NCBI GenBank assembly: GCA_046330395.1 | Contig: JAXLSS010000002.1 | Location: 240,499 to 304,498 of the forward strand | From: Ga0077560 sp046330395 | Lineage (GTDB): Bacteria; Actinomycetota; Thermoleophilia; Miltoncostaeales; Miltoncostaeaceae | Reading direction: 5' to 3' | Length of the DNA stretch: 64,000 nucleotides | Shown here: positions 1 to 8,306 of the stretch, in pieces | Numbering within the stretch: the first letter of the stretch is position 1 | Layout: each line of letters starts with the position of its first letter | Notes under the pieces: generated by a model | The model's database searches: none | What the model was told of the DNA's origin: nothing | Seen by the model: the letters and a program-made list of their open reading frames with translations, nothing else | Made by a program: the position numbers and the translations under genes

Positions 1-1
1 G

Positions 2-424
2 TCGGTGGGCAGCATGCTGGCCGGGCTGGCATCGGCCCGGTACGCGCGCGGCGACACGCTCACCCGGCTGCGGTGGCTGCTGGTGGTGATGGCCGTGCTG
101 GGCGCGCCGCTGTACTGGCTGGCGGCCGACCCCGTGCTGATCGCGGTGGGCCTGTTCGCGCAGGGCGCGGTGGTGGCCCCGGCCCTGGCGGTGGTGTACG
201 AGATGATCCCGGGGGCCGCACCGCCCGGCCTGCTCACCGAGGCCTTCGCCTGGGGCAACAGCTGCGTGTACGCGGGCATCGGGGCCGGCAACGCGCTCAG
301 CGGCACCATGGTGTCGCGGTGGGGGCCACAATGGGCGATGGGGGCGGCGTTCCTGGCGCCGGTGGCCGCCGTATGGGCATCCCGTCTACTGCGGGGTCAA
401 GCGGTGGAGGTGAATCGCCGATAG
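2..424 (+). CDS. MFS transporter, C-terminal part (cut by window edge)
   Basis: The reading frame is open from the first bases, so the gene begins upstream of the window; the GTG at 5 looks internal. About 140 residues are visible, with four hydrophobic stretches (around residues 22-42, 43-65, 85-105 and 110-130) joined by short basic loops such as ARYARGD and SRWGP. This is the pattern of the last helices of a major facilitator superfamily permease, an inner-membrane secondary transporter. The substrate cannot be told. The gene ends 64 bp before the pilin-like genes and is separated from them by a hairpin, so it probably belongs to a different transcript. Confidence 0.6.
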   Translation, partial: SVGSMLAGLASARYARGDTLTRLRWLLVVMAVLGAPLYWLAADPVLIAVGLFAQGAVVAPALAVVYEMIPGAAPPGLLTEAFAWGNSCVYAGIGAGNALSGTMVSRWGPQWAMGAAFLAPVAAVWASRLLRGQAVEVNRR

Positions 425-427
425 CCC

Positions 428-461
428 CGATGCATGGGCGAAGGCCGTGACCCGTGCATCG
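428..461 (+). terminator. Hairpin after the MFS gene
   Basis: CGATGCATGGG (428-438) pairs with CCCGTGCATCG (451-461): 11 pairs with one G-U wobble and a 12-nt loop. It starts 3 nt after the stop codon. There is no T-tract, so it may be a T-less terminator or only a 3'-end structure. The right arm, read on the minus strand, is the same 11-mer found at 26401-26411. Confidence 0.45.
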
Positions 462-488
462 AGCGCGTGCACCTGAACGGAGTCAGGC

Positions 489-2057
489 GTGAATCACCCC
501 CGGAACGGACGACGGCAGAGCGGTTTCGCGCTGATCGAGGTGCTGATCAGCATCATCATCCTGGCCGTCGTCGCCACCGCCGTGCTGCAGGGCTTCGCCG
601 CCGCGTCCGGGCAGGTGGCCCGGTCCCGCACCGACACCCAGGCGGCGCAGATCGCGCAGGGCCAGATGGAGGCGCTGCACCGGCTCACCTACGACAACGT
701 GGGCCTGGTGAACGGCAACCCCACGGGCACCGTGTCGCCCACCGGCACCAAGACGGTGGACGGAACCACGTACAACATCACCACCACGGTGGTGTACGTG
801 GACGACCCCGCGCAGGGCCAGGCCCACACCAACGTGGACTACAAGAAGGCCACCATCACGGTGACCCCCGCCGTCAGCGGGGCCAAGGCCGTCACGGTGT
901 CGTCCATCTTCGCGCCGGACAACTACGCGTCCATCTCCGGCAAGGCCACCGCCGTGGTGACCGTGGTGGACTCCCTCACCGGCCTGCCGCTGCAGAACGC
1001 GGCGGTGACCCTGAACGGCAGCACCTCGCCCACGCGCATCGACACCACCGACGCCAACGGCAAGGTGGTGTTCGCCGGCCTGCTGCCCAGCGCCACCAAC
1101 GTGGCCAGCCCGCAGTACTACTACGTGGCCTCCGCGACGCTGGCCGGGTACAACACCGACCCGGCCACCACCCCCACGCAGACCCGCATGAACCTGGCGG
1201 CGTCCCAGACCTGGAACGTCACCATCAAGATGTACAAGCCGGCCACGATCTTCGTGAACATGAACGACTCGGCCACCGGCAACGCCATCGCCACCCGGGC
1301 CGACATCACGGTGACCCCGCCGGCCCCCGGCTCGCCGCAGCTGACCTCGGTGAGCAACGGCACGGCCACCATCACCACCCTCGGCGGCCAGCCGATCATG
1401 CCGAGCGCCTCCACCACCCAGGTGGACGTGTTCGCCGACTGCTACCTGCCGGCCACCCAGTCCAGCGCGGTGCCGGCCACGGGGTACCCCACCAACACCA
1501 GCCAGACCTTCACGTTCTCGCTCACCAAGGCCACCTCCGGCTGGGTTGACGTGTACGTGAAGAACACCGGCGGCACGGCCCTGTCGGGCGCCACGGTGAC
1601 GCTGTCCGGTGGCCCCAACAACCTCAACCCGCCCTCGCGCACCACCGACGCCAGCGGCAACGTGAAGTTCTGCGTGCCCTCGGGCGCCATCCCGTACCTC
1701 ATCGGGGCCTCGGCCACCGGCTACGCGGCCGGCAGCCAGCAGGCCACGGTCACCACCAACGCCACCACCACGGTGAACATCAAGCTGGCCTCCACCAGCG
1801 GCGGTGTCTCCACGGTGCGGCTCACCACGGCATCCGCCAGCCAGACGGTGCGGCTGCTCCTGGTGTCCGGCGGCAGCGGCGCCACCTACGACAAGACGGG
1901 CGTCACCAACGCCTCCAAGTACCAGGACTTCCTCAACGTGCCGTACGGCAACTACCAGGCCTTCCGGGCCACGGGCTTCAACTCCGGCGTGCCCACCTGG
2001 GGCGCCCCGGTGTCCTTCACCGTGAGCTCCGCCAACGTCACCCAGGCGGTGCCGTGA
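489..2057 (+). CDS. Type IV pilin-like protein (PilV-like) with Ig-like/CarboxypepD_reg repeats
   Basis: This 522-aa protein has a short basic leader and a class III signal: cleavage is expected in SG/FALIEVLIS, with Glu at +5 of the mature protein, followed by a hydrophobic helix (about residues 12-35). Such N-termini are cut by prepilin peptidase and enter type IV pili or type II secretion pseudopili. Unusually, the rest (about residues 135-520) is Thr/Ala-rich beta-sandwich sequence with at least three repeats resembling carboxypeptidase-regulatory domains (SGKATAVVTVVDSLTG; GATVTLSGG with TTDASGNVKF). The GTG at 489 is chosen because GGAG lies just upstream. The next gene overlaps its stop codon, so they are probably co-translated. 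Confidence 0.75.
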   Translation: MNHPRNGRRQSGFALIEVLISIIILAVVATAVLQGFAAASGQVARSRTDTQAAQIAQGQMEALHRLTYDNVGLVNGNPTGTVSPTGTKTVDGTTYNITTTVVYVDDPAQGQAHTNVDYKKATITVTPAVSGAKAVTVSSIFAPDNYASISGKATAVVTVVDSLTGLPLQNAAVTLNGSTSPTRIDTTDANGKVVFAGLLPSATNVASPQYYYVASATLAGYNTDPATTPTQTRMNLAASQTWNVTIKMYKPATIFVNMNDSATGNAIATRADITVTPPAPGSPQLTSVSNGTATITTLGGQPIMPSASTTQVDVFADCYLPATQSSAVPATGYPTNTSQTFTFSLTKATSGWVDVYVKNTGGTALSGATVTLSGGPNNLNPPSRTTDASGNVKFCVPSGAIPYLIGASATGYAAGSQQATVTTNATTTVNIKLASTSGGVSTVRLTTASASQTVRLLLVSGGSGATYDKTGVTNASKYQDFLNVPYGNYQAFRATGFNSGVPTWGAPVSFTVSSANVTQAVP

Positions 2058-2695
2058 TGACCGCCTCGCACACGCACCGCCAGCGCGGCTTCACCCTGGT
2101 GGAGCTGCTCCTGGCAACCGTGATGATGGGGATCCTGGGCCTGGCGATCCTGGCCTTCTTCACCTCGTCGATGCGGCAGGCCACCACCACCCAGGCGCAG
2201 GGTCAGGCGCAGTCCGACGGGCGCTCCTCGCTGGACCTGCTGTCCAACGAGCTGCGCCAGGCGGTGAGCCCCGACGGCGGCGGCACGCCGCCCATCATCA
2301 GCCTGGGGCAGAACAGCATCGAGTTCTACCTGGACCCGCGCCGCGACCCCACCATCACCTCGGTGAAGCCGATGAAGGTGCGGTACCAGGTCACCGGCGG
2401 TGCCCTGGTGCGCGACTCGGCGGCCCCCGTGGGCGCCAACCCGCCGTACACCTACCCGGCCTACTCGGGTGCGGTGACGCTGGTGCCGGCGGTGGCCAAC
2501 ACCTCCGTCGCACCGCTGTTCAAGGCGTACGACTCGAACGGATCGGCCCTGGGGGCCAACATCTCCAGTCCCGCCACCAACGCGATCGTGCAGCTGTCGC
2601 TCGACCTGCTGGTCTCGTACCGCAACGGCAATGCAAACACCACATTGGAGCTGAACACCGATGTCGTTCCGCGTAACCCGCGCACCCCGCGCTGA
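2057..2695 (+). CDS. Type IV pilin-like protein (PilW/GspJ-like)
   Basis: A protein of about 212 aa with a prepilin motif (QRGFTLVELLLA; mature N-terminal Phe, Glu at +5) and a hydrophobic helix over residues 10-35. The remainder, with LSNELRQAV and a Y-rich beta segment, is like PilW/GspJ minor pseudopilins, which help start pilus assembly at the inner membrane. The ATG at 2057 shares bases with the upstream stop (TGATG); a GTG at 2054 is in frame just before it. It is the second of three pilin-like genes in a row. The exact subtype is inferred from gene order (PilV-PilW-PilX-like). Confidence 0.72.
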   Translation: MTASHTHRQRGFTLVELLLATVMMGILGLAILAFFTSSMRQATTTQAQGQAQSDGRSSLDLLSNELRQAVSPDGGGTPPIISLGQNSIEFYLDPRRDPTITSVKPMKVRYQVTGGALVRDSAAPVGANPPYTYPAYSGAVTLVPAVANTSVAPLFKAYDSNGSALGANISSPATNAIVQLSLDLLVSYRNGNANTTLELNTDVVPRNPRTPR

Positions 2696-2696
2696 C

Positions 2697-4154
2697 ATGC
2701 GGGAGTCCCAGCGCGGACAGAGCATGATCACGGTGATCGGTGTCACCAGCATCGCCGCCCTGCTGGTGATCGCCAGCGTCAAGTGGGCCAACGCCGGCAC
2801 CGACCAGTCCACGCGCGCCGCCCGTGAGGACGTGGCCACCCAGGCCGCCGAGGCGGGCGTCAACCTGTACATGTCGCGCATCGTGGAGGACCCCACGTAC
2901 GCCGACAGCTACGTGGACACGGCCGAGGACCCGCGCACCGACAGCCAGAACGGCACCGTCGTGAACCCGGGCAACGCGTGGGCCACGGGCCACACCTGGA
3001 CCTACGCGGGTGGCAGCAGCACCTGGGTGCCGCTCAACGACGCGCGGTTCGGCAAGGCCAGCTACTCACTGCGCATCACCATCAACCCGTCGCAGACCGG
3101 CGTGTGGGTGCAGTCCACCGCCCGCGTGATGCCGTCGGGGCAGAAGAACGCGATCGTGCGTTCGGTGCAGGCCCGCGTGGCGCCGCTGTCGCTCACCGAC
3201 TTCCAAATGATCGCCGACGCGGACATCGTCTACGGCAACACGGCCACCACCACGGGCAAGATCTACTCCACCGGCGATGTGACCCACCAGGGCACCGCCA
3301 AGGCGCAGGTCTACGCCAAGCACCTGGTGTGCCGCAACAGCTCGCCGTGCGGCGGCTCGCAGGCCACCAACGGCGCCTTCCAGGCCGGGGCGTGGGACAG
3401 CACCACCAACCCCACGGTGTCCTCGGTGCTGCCGCCCATCGACTTCACCTCGTTCACCAAGGACCTCACGCTGATCAAGGCGGCGGCCCAGGCCACGGGC
3501 GTCTACAAGAACGACGCCACCGCATCGGGCTGGCTGCTGCAGTTCCTGGCCAACGGCACGGCGAAGATCTGGAAGATCACCGGCAACCCCAACCTCAACA
3601 CCTCGGTGGGCACGCTGGGCTGCCCCACCACGGTGACGCTGCCCAGCGGCGGCAACCCCGGCTACTTCTACTTCGAGCAGCCGGTGGTGGTGGGCCAGGG
3701 CGCCGGCATCAACGGCACCTACAACCCCACCGACGCCTGCGGCGGCTCCGGCCAGCGCGCCTCGGTGGTGAACGGCCGCGTCACCGTGGCCAGCTCCAAC
3801 AACCTGTACGTGGGCAACGACATCTCCTACAACCAGCCGGGCGACGACATCCTGGGCCTCATCTCGGCCAAGGCCATGTACGTGGCCGACTACACCAACA
3901 ACAACCTGACCTGGTCGGCGGCCACCCTGGCCCAGGCCGGTCAGTGGCTGGGCGTCGGGGCCAACGGTTCGCACAACGGCACCATGACCTTCACCGGGTC
4001 CACCGCCACGCGCGACGGCGGTGCCATGTCGATGTTCGACTACCGCAACTACAACTACGACCCCAACCTGCAGGTGCTGCGTCCGCCGCTGTTCCCGCAG
4101 CTGGACGACACGTGGGCCGTGCAGAGCTGGCGCGTCGTGACGCCGCCCGGCTGA
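2697..4154 (+). CDS. Secreted/pilus-associated protein with N-terminal helix (PilX-like)
   Basis: About 485 aa. The N-terminus, RGQSMITVIGVTSIAALLVI, is a hydrophobic helix after a short basic leader, as in PilX-type minor pilins, but without the canonical GFTLxE. The body is rich in Asn, Thr and Gly and contains parallel-beta-like stretches (VVNGRVTVASSNNLYVGNDI), a pattern also seen in large pilus-tip or DUF-type surface proteins. ATG 2697 begins 1 nt after the preceding stop and is preferred over an in-frame ATG at 2661 that would overlap the upstream gene by 35 bp. Function as a pilus-tip or adhesive subunit is inference from the neighbours. Confidence 0.6.
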   Translation: MRESQRGQSMITVIGVTSIAALLVIASVKWANAGTDQSTRAAREDVATQAAEAGVNLYMSRIVEDPTYADSYVDTAEDPRTDSQNGTVVNPGNAWATGHTWTYAGGSSTWVPLNDARFGKASYSLRITINPSQTGVWVQSTARVMPSGQKNAIVRSVQARVAPLSLTDFQMIADADIVYGNTATTTGKIYSTGDVTHQGTAKAQVYAKHLVCRNSSPCGGSQATNGAFQAGAWDSTTNPTVSSVLPPIDFTSFTKDLTLIKAAAQATGVYKNDATASGWLLQFLANGTAKIWKITGNPNLNTSVGTLGCPTTVTLPSGGNPGYFYFEQPVVVGQGAGINGTYNPTDACGGSGQRASVVNGRVTVASSNNLYVGNDISYNQPGDDILGLISAKAMYVADYTNNNLTWSAATLAQAGQWLGVGANGSHNGTMTFTGSTATRDGGAMSMFDYRNYNYDPNLQVLRPPLFPQLDDTWAVQSWRVVTPPG

Positions 4155-4224
4155 TCATGAGGGCGGGCGCGGGGGCGGCCCGGGGGGGAATACTCCGCCG
4201 GATGACCACCCCCGCCGCCCACAG

Positions 4225-5145
4225 GTGATCGAAACCTCATTCGCCGCGCTGGTCCTGATCGTGGCCGGCGCGGCGCTTCGCCGTGCGGGGCTGCTGCGCG
4301 AGGAGCACGCGCAGGCCCTGGTCAACATCGTGCTGTACCTGGCCATGCCGGCCCTGGTGTTCCTCATCCTGGCCCGCGCCGACCTGCGCGCCGACCTGCT
4401 GCTGGCGCCGGTGGCCGCCTGGGTGGGGCACGTGGTGCTGATGGTGCTGGCGGCCGGCATCGCCCGGGCCCGCCACATGGACCGGCCGCGCATGGGCGCA
4501 TTCCTCACGGCCATCGCCGTGGGCAACACGGGGTTCTTCGGCCTGCCCCTCATCGCCGCCAGCGGCCCCGGGTTCTCGCTGCCCGCCGCCATCATGCTGG
4601 ACTCGCTGGCCACGGCGATCATCACCTGGACCTCCACGGTGGCCATCGGGACGGCGTTCGGCAGCGCCGGCGACGGCCGGGCCCGCGTGGACTGGGGTGG
4701 CCTGGTGCGCGGCCTGATGCTGCCGCCCATGTGGGGGCTGCTGGCGGGCATCGCCTGGAACCTGGCGGGGATGGGCCGGGTGCCCACCGCGCTGGCGCGC
4801 CCGCTGGAGATCCTCAGCGGCGCCGTGCTGCCGCTGGTGATGCTGTACGCCGGCCTGGTGTTCAGCCCCGACGGCCTGCGCCGCAACGCGGGCGACGTGG
4901 GCCTCATCACGGTGATGCGCCTGGTGGTGGGCGGCGTGGTGGGGGTGCTGGTGGGCCGGGCCCTCGGCATGAACGGCGACCTGCTGCACACCGTGGTGGT
5001 GATGGGGGCGATGCCCACCGCCATGATGTCGCTGGTTCTGGGGGATCGCTACGGGCTGCGGAGGGACATCCTGTCCGACGCCGTGGTGGTGACCTCACTA
5101 CTGTGCACGGTGACCCTGCCGATCGTCCGTTGGATGGTGCTGTGA
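4225..5145 (+). CDS. AEC family transporter (auxin efflux carrier type)
   Basis: 306 aa, almost entirely hydrophobic, with about ten predicted membrane helices in two halves separated by a hydrophilic loop near residues 150-158. Conserved AEC-type stretches include the N-terminal helix with LRRAGLL, NIVLYLAMPALVF, AVGNTGFFGLPLI and PTAMMSLVLGDRYGLRRDI. AEC proteins export small organic anions; the substrate here is unknown. The GTG start lies 70 bp after the pilin-like genes. The stop codon overlaps the pyrF start (GTGA), so the two are probably translationally coupled although the functions are not obviously related. Confidence 0.82.
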   Translation: MIETSFAALVLIVAGAALRRAGLLREEHAQALVNIVLYLAMPALVFLILARADLRADLLLAPVAAWVGHVVLMVLAAGIARARHMDRPRMGAFLTAIAVGNTGFFGLPLIAASGPGFSLPAAIMLDSLATAIITWTSTVAIGTAFGSAGDGRARVDWGGLVRGLMLPPMWGLLAGIAWNLAGMGRVPTALARPLEILSGAVLPLVMLYAGLVFSPDGLRRNAGDVGLITVMRLVVGGVVGVLVGRALGMNGDLLHTVVVMGAMPTAMMSLVLGDRYGLRRDILSDAVVVTSLLCTVTLPIVRWMVL

Positions 5146-5969
5146 GCGATCACCCGGTTGTTCCGTTCGGCGACCGCCTTGCGGCGGCCGTCACCGCCCG
5201 CCACTCGCATGTGGTGCTGGGGCTCGACCCCGACCCCCGCCTGGCGGGCGAGGGCGCGCAGGCCATCCGGACGTTCTGCGAGCGCCTGGTGCGCGCCGCG
5301 GGACCCGCCTGCGTGGCGGTGAAGCTGCAGATGGCGTGGTTCGAGCGCCTCGGGGCACCCGGGTGGGGCGCCATGGAGGCCGTGGCCGACCTGGCCGCCT
5401 CGCAGGGGCTGCTGGTGATCGCCGACGGCAAGCGCGGCGACATCGGGGTGACGGCGGCCGCCTACGCGCAGGCGCTGCTGCGCCCGCCGTTCGACGCGCT
5501 CACCGTCAACCCCATGCTGGGCGGCGACGCGGTGCAGCCGTTCGTGGAGGCGGCGCGGGCCGGCGGACGCGGGGTGTTCCTGCTGGTGCGCACCTCCAAC
5601 CCCGGCGCCGCCGAGCTGCAGGACCTGCCCCTGGCCGACGGCCGCACCTGGTGCGAGGCCCTGGCCGAGCGCGTGGCCGGATGGGGTGCCTCCGGCGTCG
5701 GGGCATCCGGGCTGTCGGACGTGGGCGCGGTTGTGGGCGCCACGGTGCCCGAGCACCTGGTGCGCCTGCGGGCGCTGATGCCCCACCAGCCGCTCTTGAT
5801 CCCCGGTGTGGGGGCGCAGGGCGGCAAGGCGGAGGACCTCGGGCCGGCCTTCGCGGGCGGCCCCGGTGCCGCCGTGGTGGCGGCCAGCCGCTCCATCATG
5901 CGCGCCCAGGACCCGGCGTCGGCGGCCGAGGAACTGCGCGCTGCGCTGTGGGCCGCGGCGGGAGGGTGA
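5142..5969 (+). CDS. pyrF: Orotidine 5'-phosphate decarboxylase
   Basis: 275 aa with a TIM barrel. It decarboxylates OMP to UMP, the last step of de novo pyrimidine synthesis, in the cytosol. The catalytic signature is clear: VLGLDPDP near the N-terminus, VAVKLQMAWFE, and the ADGKRGDIG loop with the Lys/Asp pair, followed by LTVNPMLGGDAV and the phosphate-binding GVGAQGG. Length and sequence fit the longer pyrF subtype found in actinobacteria. The GTG at 5142 shares bases with the preceding stop. The downstream carboxypeptidase overlaps its stop in the same way. Confidence 0.93.
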   Translation: MSDHPVVPFGDRLAAAVTARHSHVVLGLDPDPRLAGEGAQAIRTFCERLVRAAGPACVAVKLQMAWFERLGAPGWGAMEAVADLAASQGLLVIADGKRGDIGVTAAAYAQALLRPPFDALTVNPMLGGDAVQPFVEAARAGGRGVFLLVRTSNPGAAELQDLPLADGRTWCEALAERVAGWGASGVGASGLSDVGAVVGATVPEHLVRLRALMPHQPLLIPGVGAQGGKAEDLGPAFAGGPGAAVVAASRSIMRAQDPASAAEELRAALWAAAGG

Positions 5970-7117
5970 TCCCGGCGGGCACCGCGGTGCGCATGCCGGC
6001 ACGCGCGGTGACCGCTGCCCTGGTGGGCCTCGCGTTGGCCGGGACGGCGGCCAGCGCCGCCGCCCCGCGCCCGCAGGCCCGCGCCTGGATGCTGCTCAAC
6101 CCCGACACGGGCGAGGTGCTGGCGGCCCACAACCCCGACCTGCGCCTGCCCATGGCCAGCACCACCAAGATGATGACGGCGCTGATCGGCGTCGACCGCA
6201 TCCCCCTGGACCGCCTGGTGACGGTGCCGGCGTCGGCCGCCGAAGTGGGGGAGTCCTCGGCGTCGTTGGTGGGTGGCGAGCGCATCCGCATGCGCGACCT
6301 GCTGGCCGGCGTGATGATCGCCAGCGGCAACGATGCGGCCACGGCCATGGCCGACGCGGTGGCCGGCGACACCACGCGGTTCGTGGCGCTCATGAACGCC
6401 CGCGCACGCAGGATGGGTCTGCGCGACACCCACTACGCCAACCCGCACGGGCTGGATCAGGCCGGGCACCACTCGTCGGTGCGCGACCTCATCACCGTCG
6501 GCGAGGCCGTCATGGCCGACCCCACGCTGGCCGCGATGGTGGGGCATCGGCGGGTCACCATCCCGGGGCCGGACGGTGCGGGCACCCGCGTGTTGCAGAG
6601 CCACAACGGGCTGCTGGACATCGACCCCGACGCCGACGGCATCAAGACCGGTGACACGGGCGGCGCCGGGTACGCGCTGGCCGCGCACGCCCGCCGGAGG
6701 GGCCTCGGCGTGCAGCTCTACGCGGCGTTCATCGGGGAGCCCAGCGAGACGCGGCGGGCCACCGACGCCAAGGCCCTGCTGGACTGGGGGTTCTCCCAGT
6801 ACGGCCGGGCGCGGCTGACGCGGGCCGGGGCCCCGGTGGCCAGCGTGGGCGTGCGCGACGTGGGCGGCACCATGCTGCTGCGGGCCACGGGCGATCCGCT
6901 GGTGGCCACCGTGCGGCTGGGACGGCCGGTGCGGGAGCAGGTGGTGGCGCCCGCCGAGGTGGTGCCGCCGGTCACCGCGGGCCAGGTGCTGGGGCGGGTG
7001 GTGTTCCGCCAGGGCGCCACGGTGCTGGGCGAGCGGTCCCTGGTGGCCGATCATGGGGTTGACGCCCCCGGCATCATTGACCGGGTGCGCGCCGGGCTCG
7101 AGGCTCTCATCCCATGA
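5966..7117 (+). CDS. D-alanyl-D-alanine carboxypeptidase (PBP5/DacF-like)
   Basis: 383 aa. An N-terminal signal peptide (hydrophobic residues about 15-33, ending near ASAAAP) sends it out of the cell. The penicillin-binding motifs are all present: STTK (Ser65 nucleophile, Lys68), SGN, and KTGDTGGAG. A C-terminal beta domain of the PBP5 type follows (about residues 275-380). Such S11 peptidases remove the terminal D-Ala from peptidoglycan stem peptides and limit cross-linking. GTG 5966 overlaps the pyrF stop; in-frame GTG 5987 and ATG 5993 are alternatives that would keep the signal peptide. The stop overlaps the next start (ATGA). Confidence 0.9.
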   Translation: MIPAGTAVRMPARAVTAALVGLALAGTAASAAAPRPQARAWMLLNPDTGEVLAAHNPDLRLPMASTTKMMTALIGVDRIPLDRLVTVPASAAEVGESSASLVGGERIRMRDLLAGVMIASGNDAATAMADAVAGDTTRFVALMNARARRMGLRDTHYANPHGLDQAGHHSSVRDLITVGEAVMADPTLAAMVGHRRVTIPGPDGAGTRVLQSHNGLLDIDPDADGIKTGDTGGAGYALAAHARRRGLGVQLYAAFIGEPSETRRATDAKALLDWGFSQYGRARLTRAGAPVASVGVRDVGGTMLLRATGDPLVATVRLGRPVREQVVAPAEVVPPVTAGQVLGRVVFRQGATVLGERSLVADHGVDAPGIIDRVRAGLEALIP

Positions 7118-8085
7118 TCGTCACGGTCACCCTCAACGCGGCCCTGGACCGGACGGTCACGGTGCCCTACTTCCAGCTGGGCACCCGCAACCGTGCCACC
7201 GACGCCCTCACCCTGCCGGGCGGCAAGGGGGTCAACGTGGCGCGGGCGCTCAAGCTCATCGGTGAACCCGTGATCGCCACCGGCCTGGCGGGGGGCCCCG
7301 TGGGCACCTCCATCATCGAGGGCCTCACCGGCGAGGGCATCCTCAACGACTTCGTGCGCATCCGGGAGGAGTCGCGCACGTCGGCGGTGGTGATCGACCC
7401 CAACGGCAAGCAGACCGAGATCATCAGCCGCGGTCCCATGGTGGGCGAGGACGAGCTGGCCATGTTCATCGACAAGCTGCGCTACCTGGCCCGCGGCGCG
7501 GACATGTTCGTGCTGTCCGGCTCGCTGCCGCCCGGGGTGCCGGAGGACTTCTACGCCACGCTGGTGCGCGAGCTCAAACCCAGCGCGTTCACGGCGCTGG
7601 ACACCGAAGGCGAGGCCCTGCGGGCGGGGCTCGCCGCCGAGCCCGACCTGGTCAGCCCCAACGCCCGCGAGGCCGAGGAGATCGTGGGCTACGAGTTCAG
7701 CGAGGACGGCCTGGGCGACCTGGAGGAGGCCGCCGTGACCCTCACCTCCATGGGTGCGGCGTCGGCCATCGTGCACCGCGCCGAGGGGTGCGTGGCCCGG
7801 CTGCGCCTGCCGGGCAACAAGAACGGGGTCACCTACCGCGCGTCGTTGCCCAAGCGCGAGGTGGTGAGCACGGTGGGCTCCGGTGACGTGATGCTGGCGG
7901 GCTACCTCACGGGCCTGGCACGCCACTCCTCGCCCCAGGAGTGCCTGGCGCTGGCCGTGGCGTGCGGCAACGCCAACACCCAGCGCATGGGCGCGGGCGT
8001 GTTCGACGCGAAGGAGCTCGAGGCGCTGCGCCGCCAGGTGGAGGTGACCCTGGTGGAGGAGGCCCAGGCGGGCGCCGGCGCGTAG
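7114..8085 (+). CDS. pfkB: PfkB-family sugar kinase, 1-phosphofructokinase-like
   Basis: 323 aa, ribokinase fold. TLNAALDRTV at the N-terminus, the first PfkB signature GGKGVNVARAL, the anion-hole/catalytic motif GSGDVMLAG and a late NANTQRMGAG fit the 1-phosphofructokinase/tagatose-6-phosphate kinase branch, which phosphorylates a hexose phosphate with ATP in the cytosol. Whether fructose-1-phosphate is the real substrate cannot be read from sequence, and no PTS fructose gene is nearby. It is the last gene of the run starting with the AEC transporter; a 221-bp gap with a promoter-like box follows. Confidence 0.85.
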   Translation: MIVTVTLNAALDRTVTVPYFQLGTRNRATDALTLPGGKGVNVARALKLIGEPVIATGLAGGPVGTSIIEGLTGEGILNDFVRIREESRTSAVVIDPNGKQTEIISRGPMVGEDELAMFIDKLRYLARGADMFVLSGSLPPGVPEDFYATLVRELKPSAFTALDTEGEALRAGLAAEPDLVSPNAREAEEIVGYEFSEDGLGDLEEAAVTLTSMGAASAIVHRAEGCVARLRLPGNKNGVTYRASLPKREVVSTVGSGDVMLAGYLTGLARHSSPQECLALAVACGNANTQRMGAGVFDAKELEALRRQVEVTLVEEAQAGAGA

Positions 8086-8149
8086 CGGGGGGACCGCGGG
8101 ACCCACGTCCGGCGCGCTTCACGGCAGGCCCGCAGTCCGGCCGGTGCGG

Positions 8150-8155
8150 TAGCCT
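8150..8155 (+). promoter_or_regulatory. Candidate -10 box for guaB3-guaA (TAGCCT)
   Basis: TAGCCT within GCGGTAGCCT matches the TAGCST box found upstream of several genes in this window. Here the start codon is about 150 nt away, so the transcript would carry a long leader. Confidence 0.5.
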
Positions 8156-8161
8156 CACAGC

Positions 8162-8306
8162 TTCCGAACCAGTGATCTTCGCCGCCGCTCATCAACCTCC
8201 TCCTTCCCCGACCCGGGTCAGCCCAGCTGCTGCCCGGGTCGTGTGCGTCGTTGGGCCCGGCCGGTCATCTGGTGGGGGCAGGCACTAGGGACGGAAAGGC
8301 GGTCGG
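8162..8306 (+). promoter_or_regulatory. Structured 5' leader of guaB3
   Basis: This non-coding stretch lies between the putative -10 box and the guaB3 start. It holds a perfect hairpin, GACCCGGG (8210-8217) with CCCGGGTC (8233-8240) around a 15-nt loop, and a Shine-Dalgarno-like GGAAAGG about 10 nt before the GTG. No known riboswitch family is recognisable by eye. Its place before purine genes suggests a regulatory leader, which is inference. Confidence 0.35.

Noticed and set aside
434..1549. Open reading frame over the pilin-like gene in another frame
   Set aside because: His/Arg/Gly/Pro-rich shadow of the real gene, typical for very GC-rich DNA; no motif or signal peptide.
8162..8306. tRNA or other known RNA in the guaB3 leader
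   Set aside because: No cloverleaf or known family pattern was found; only one clear hairpin.
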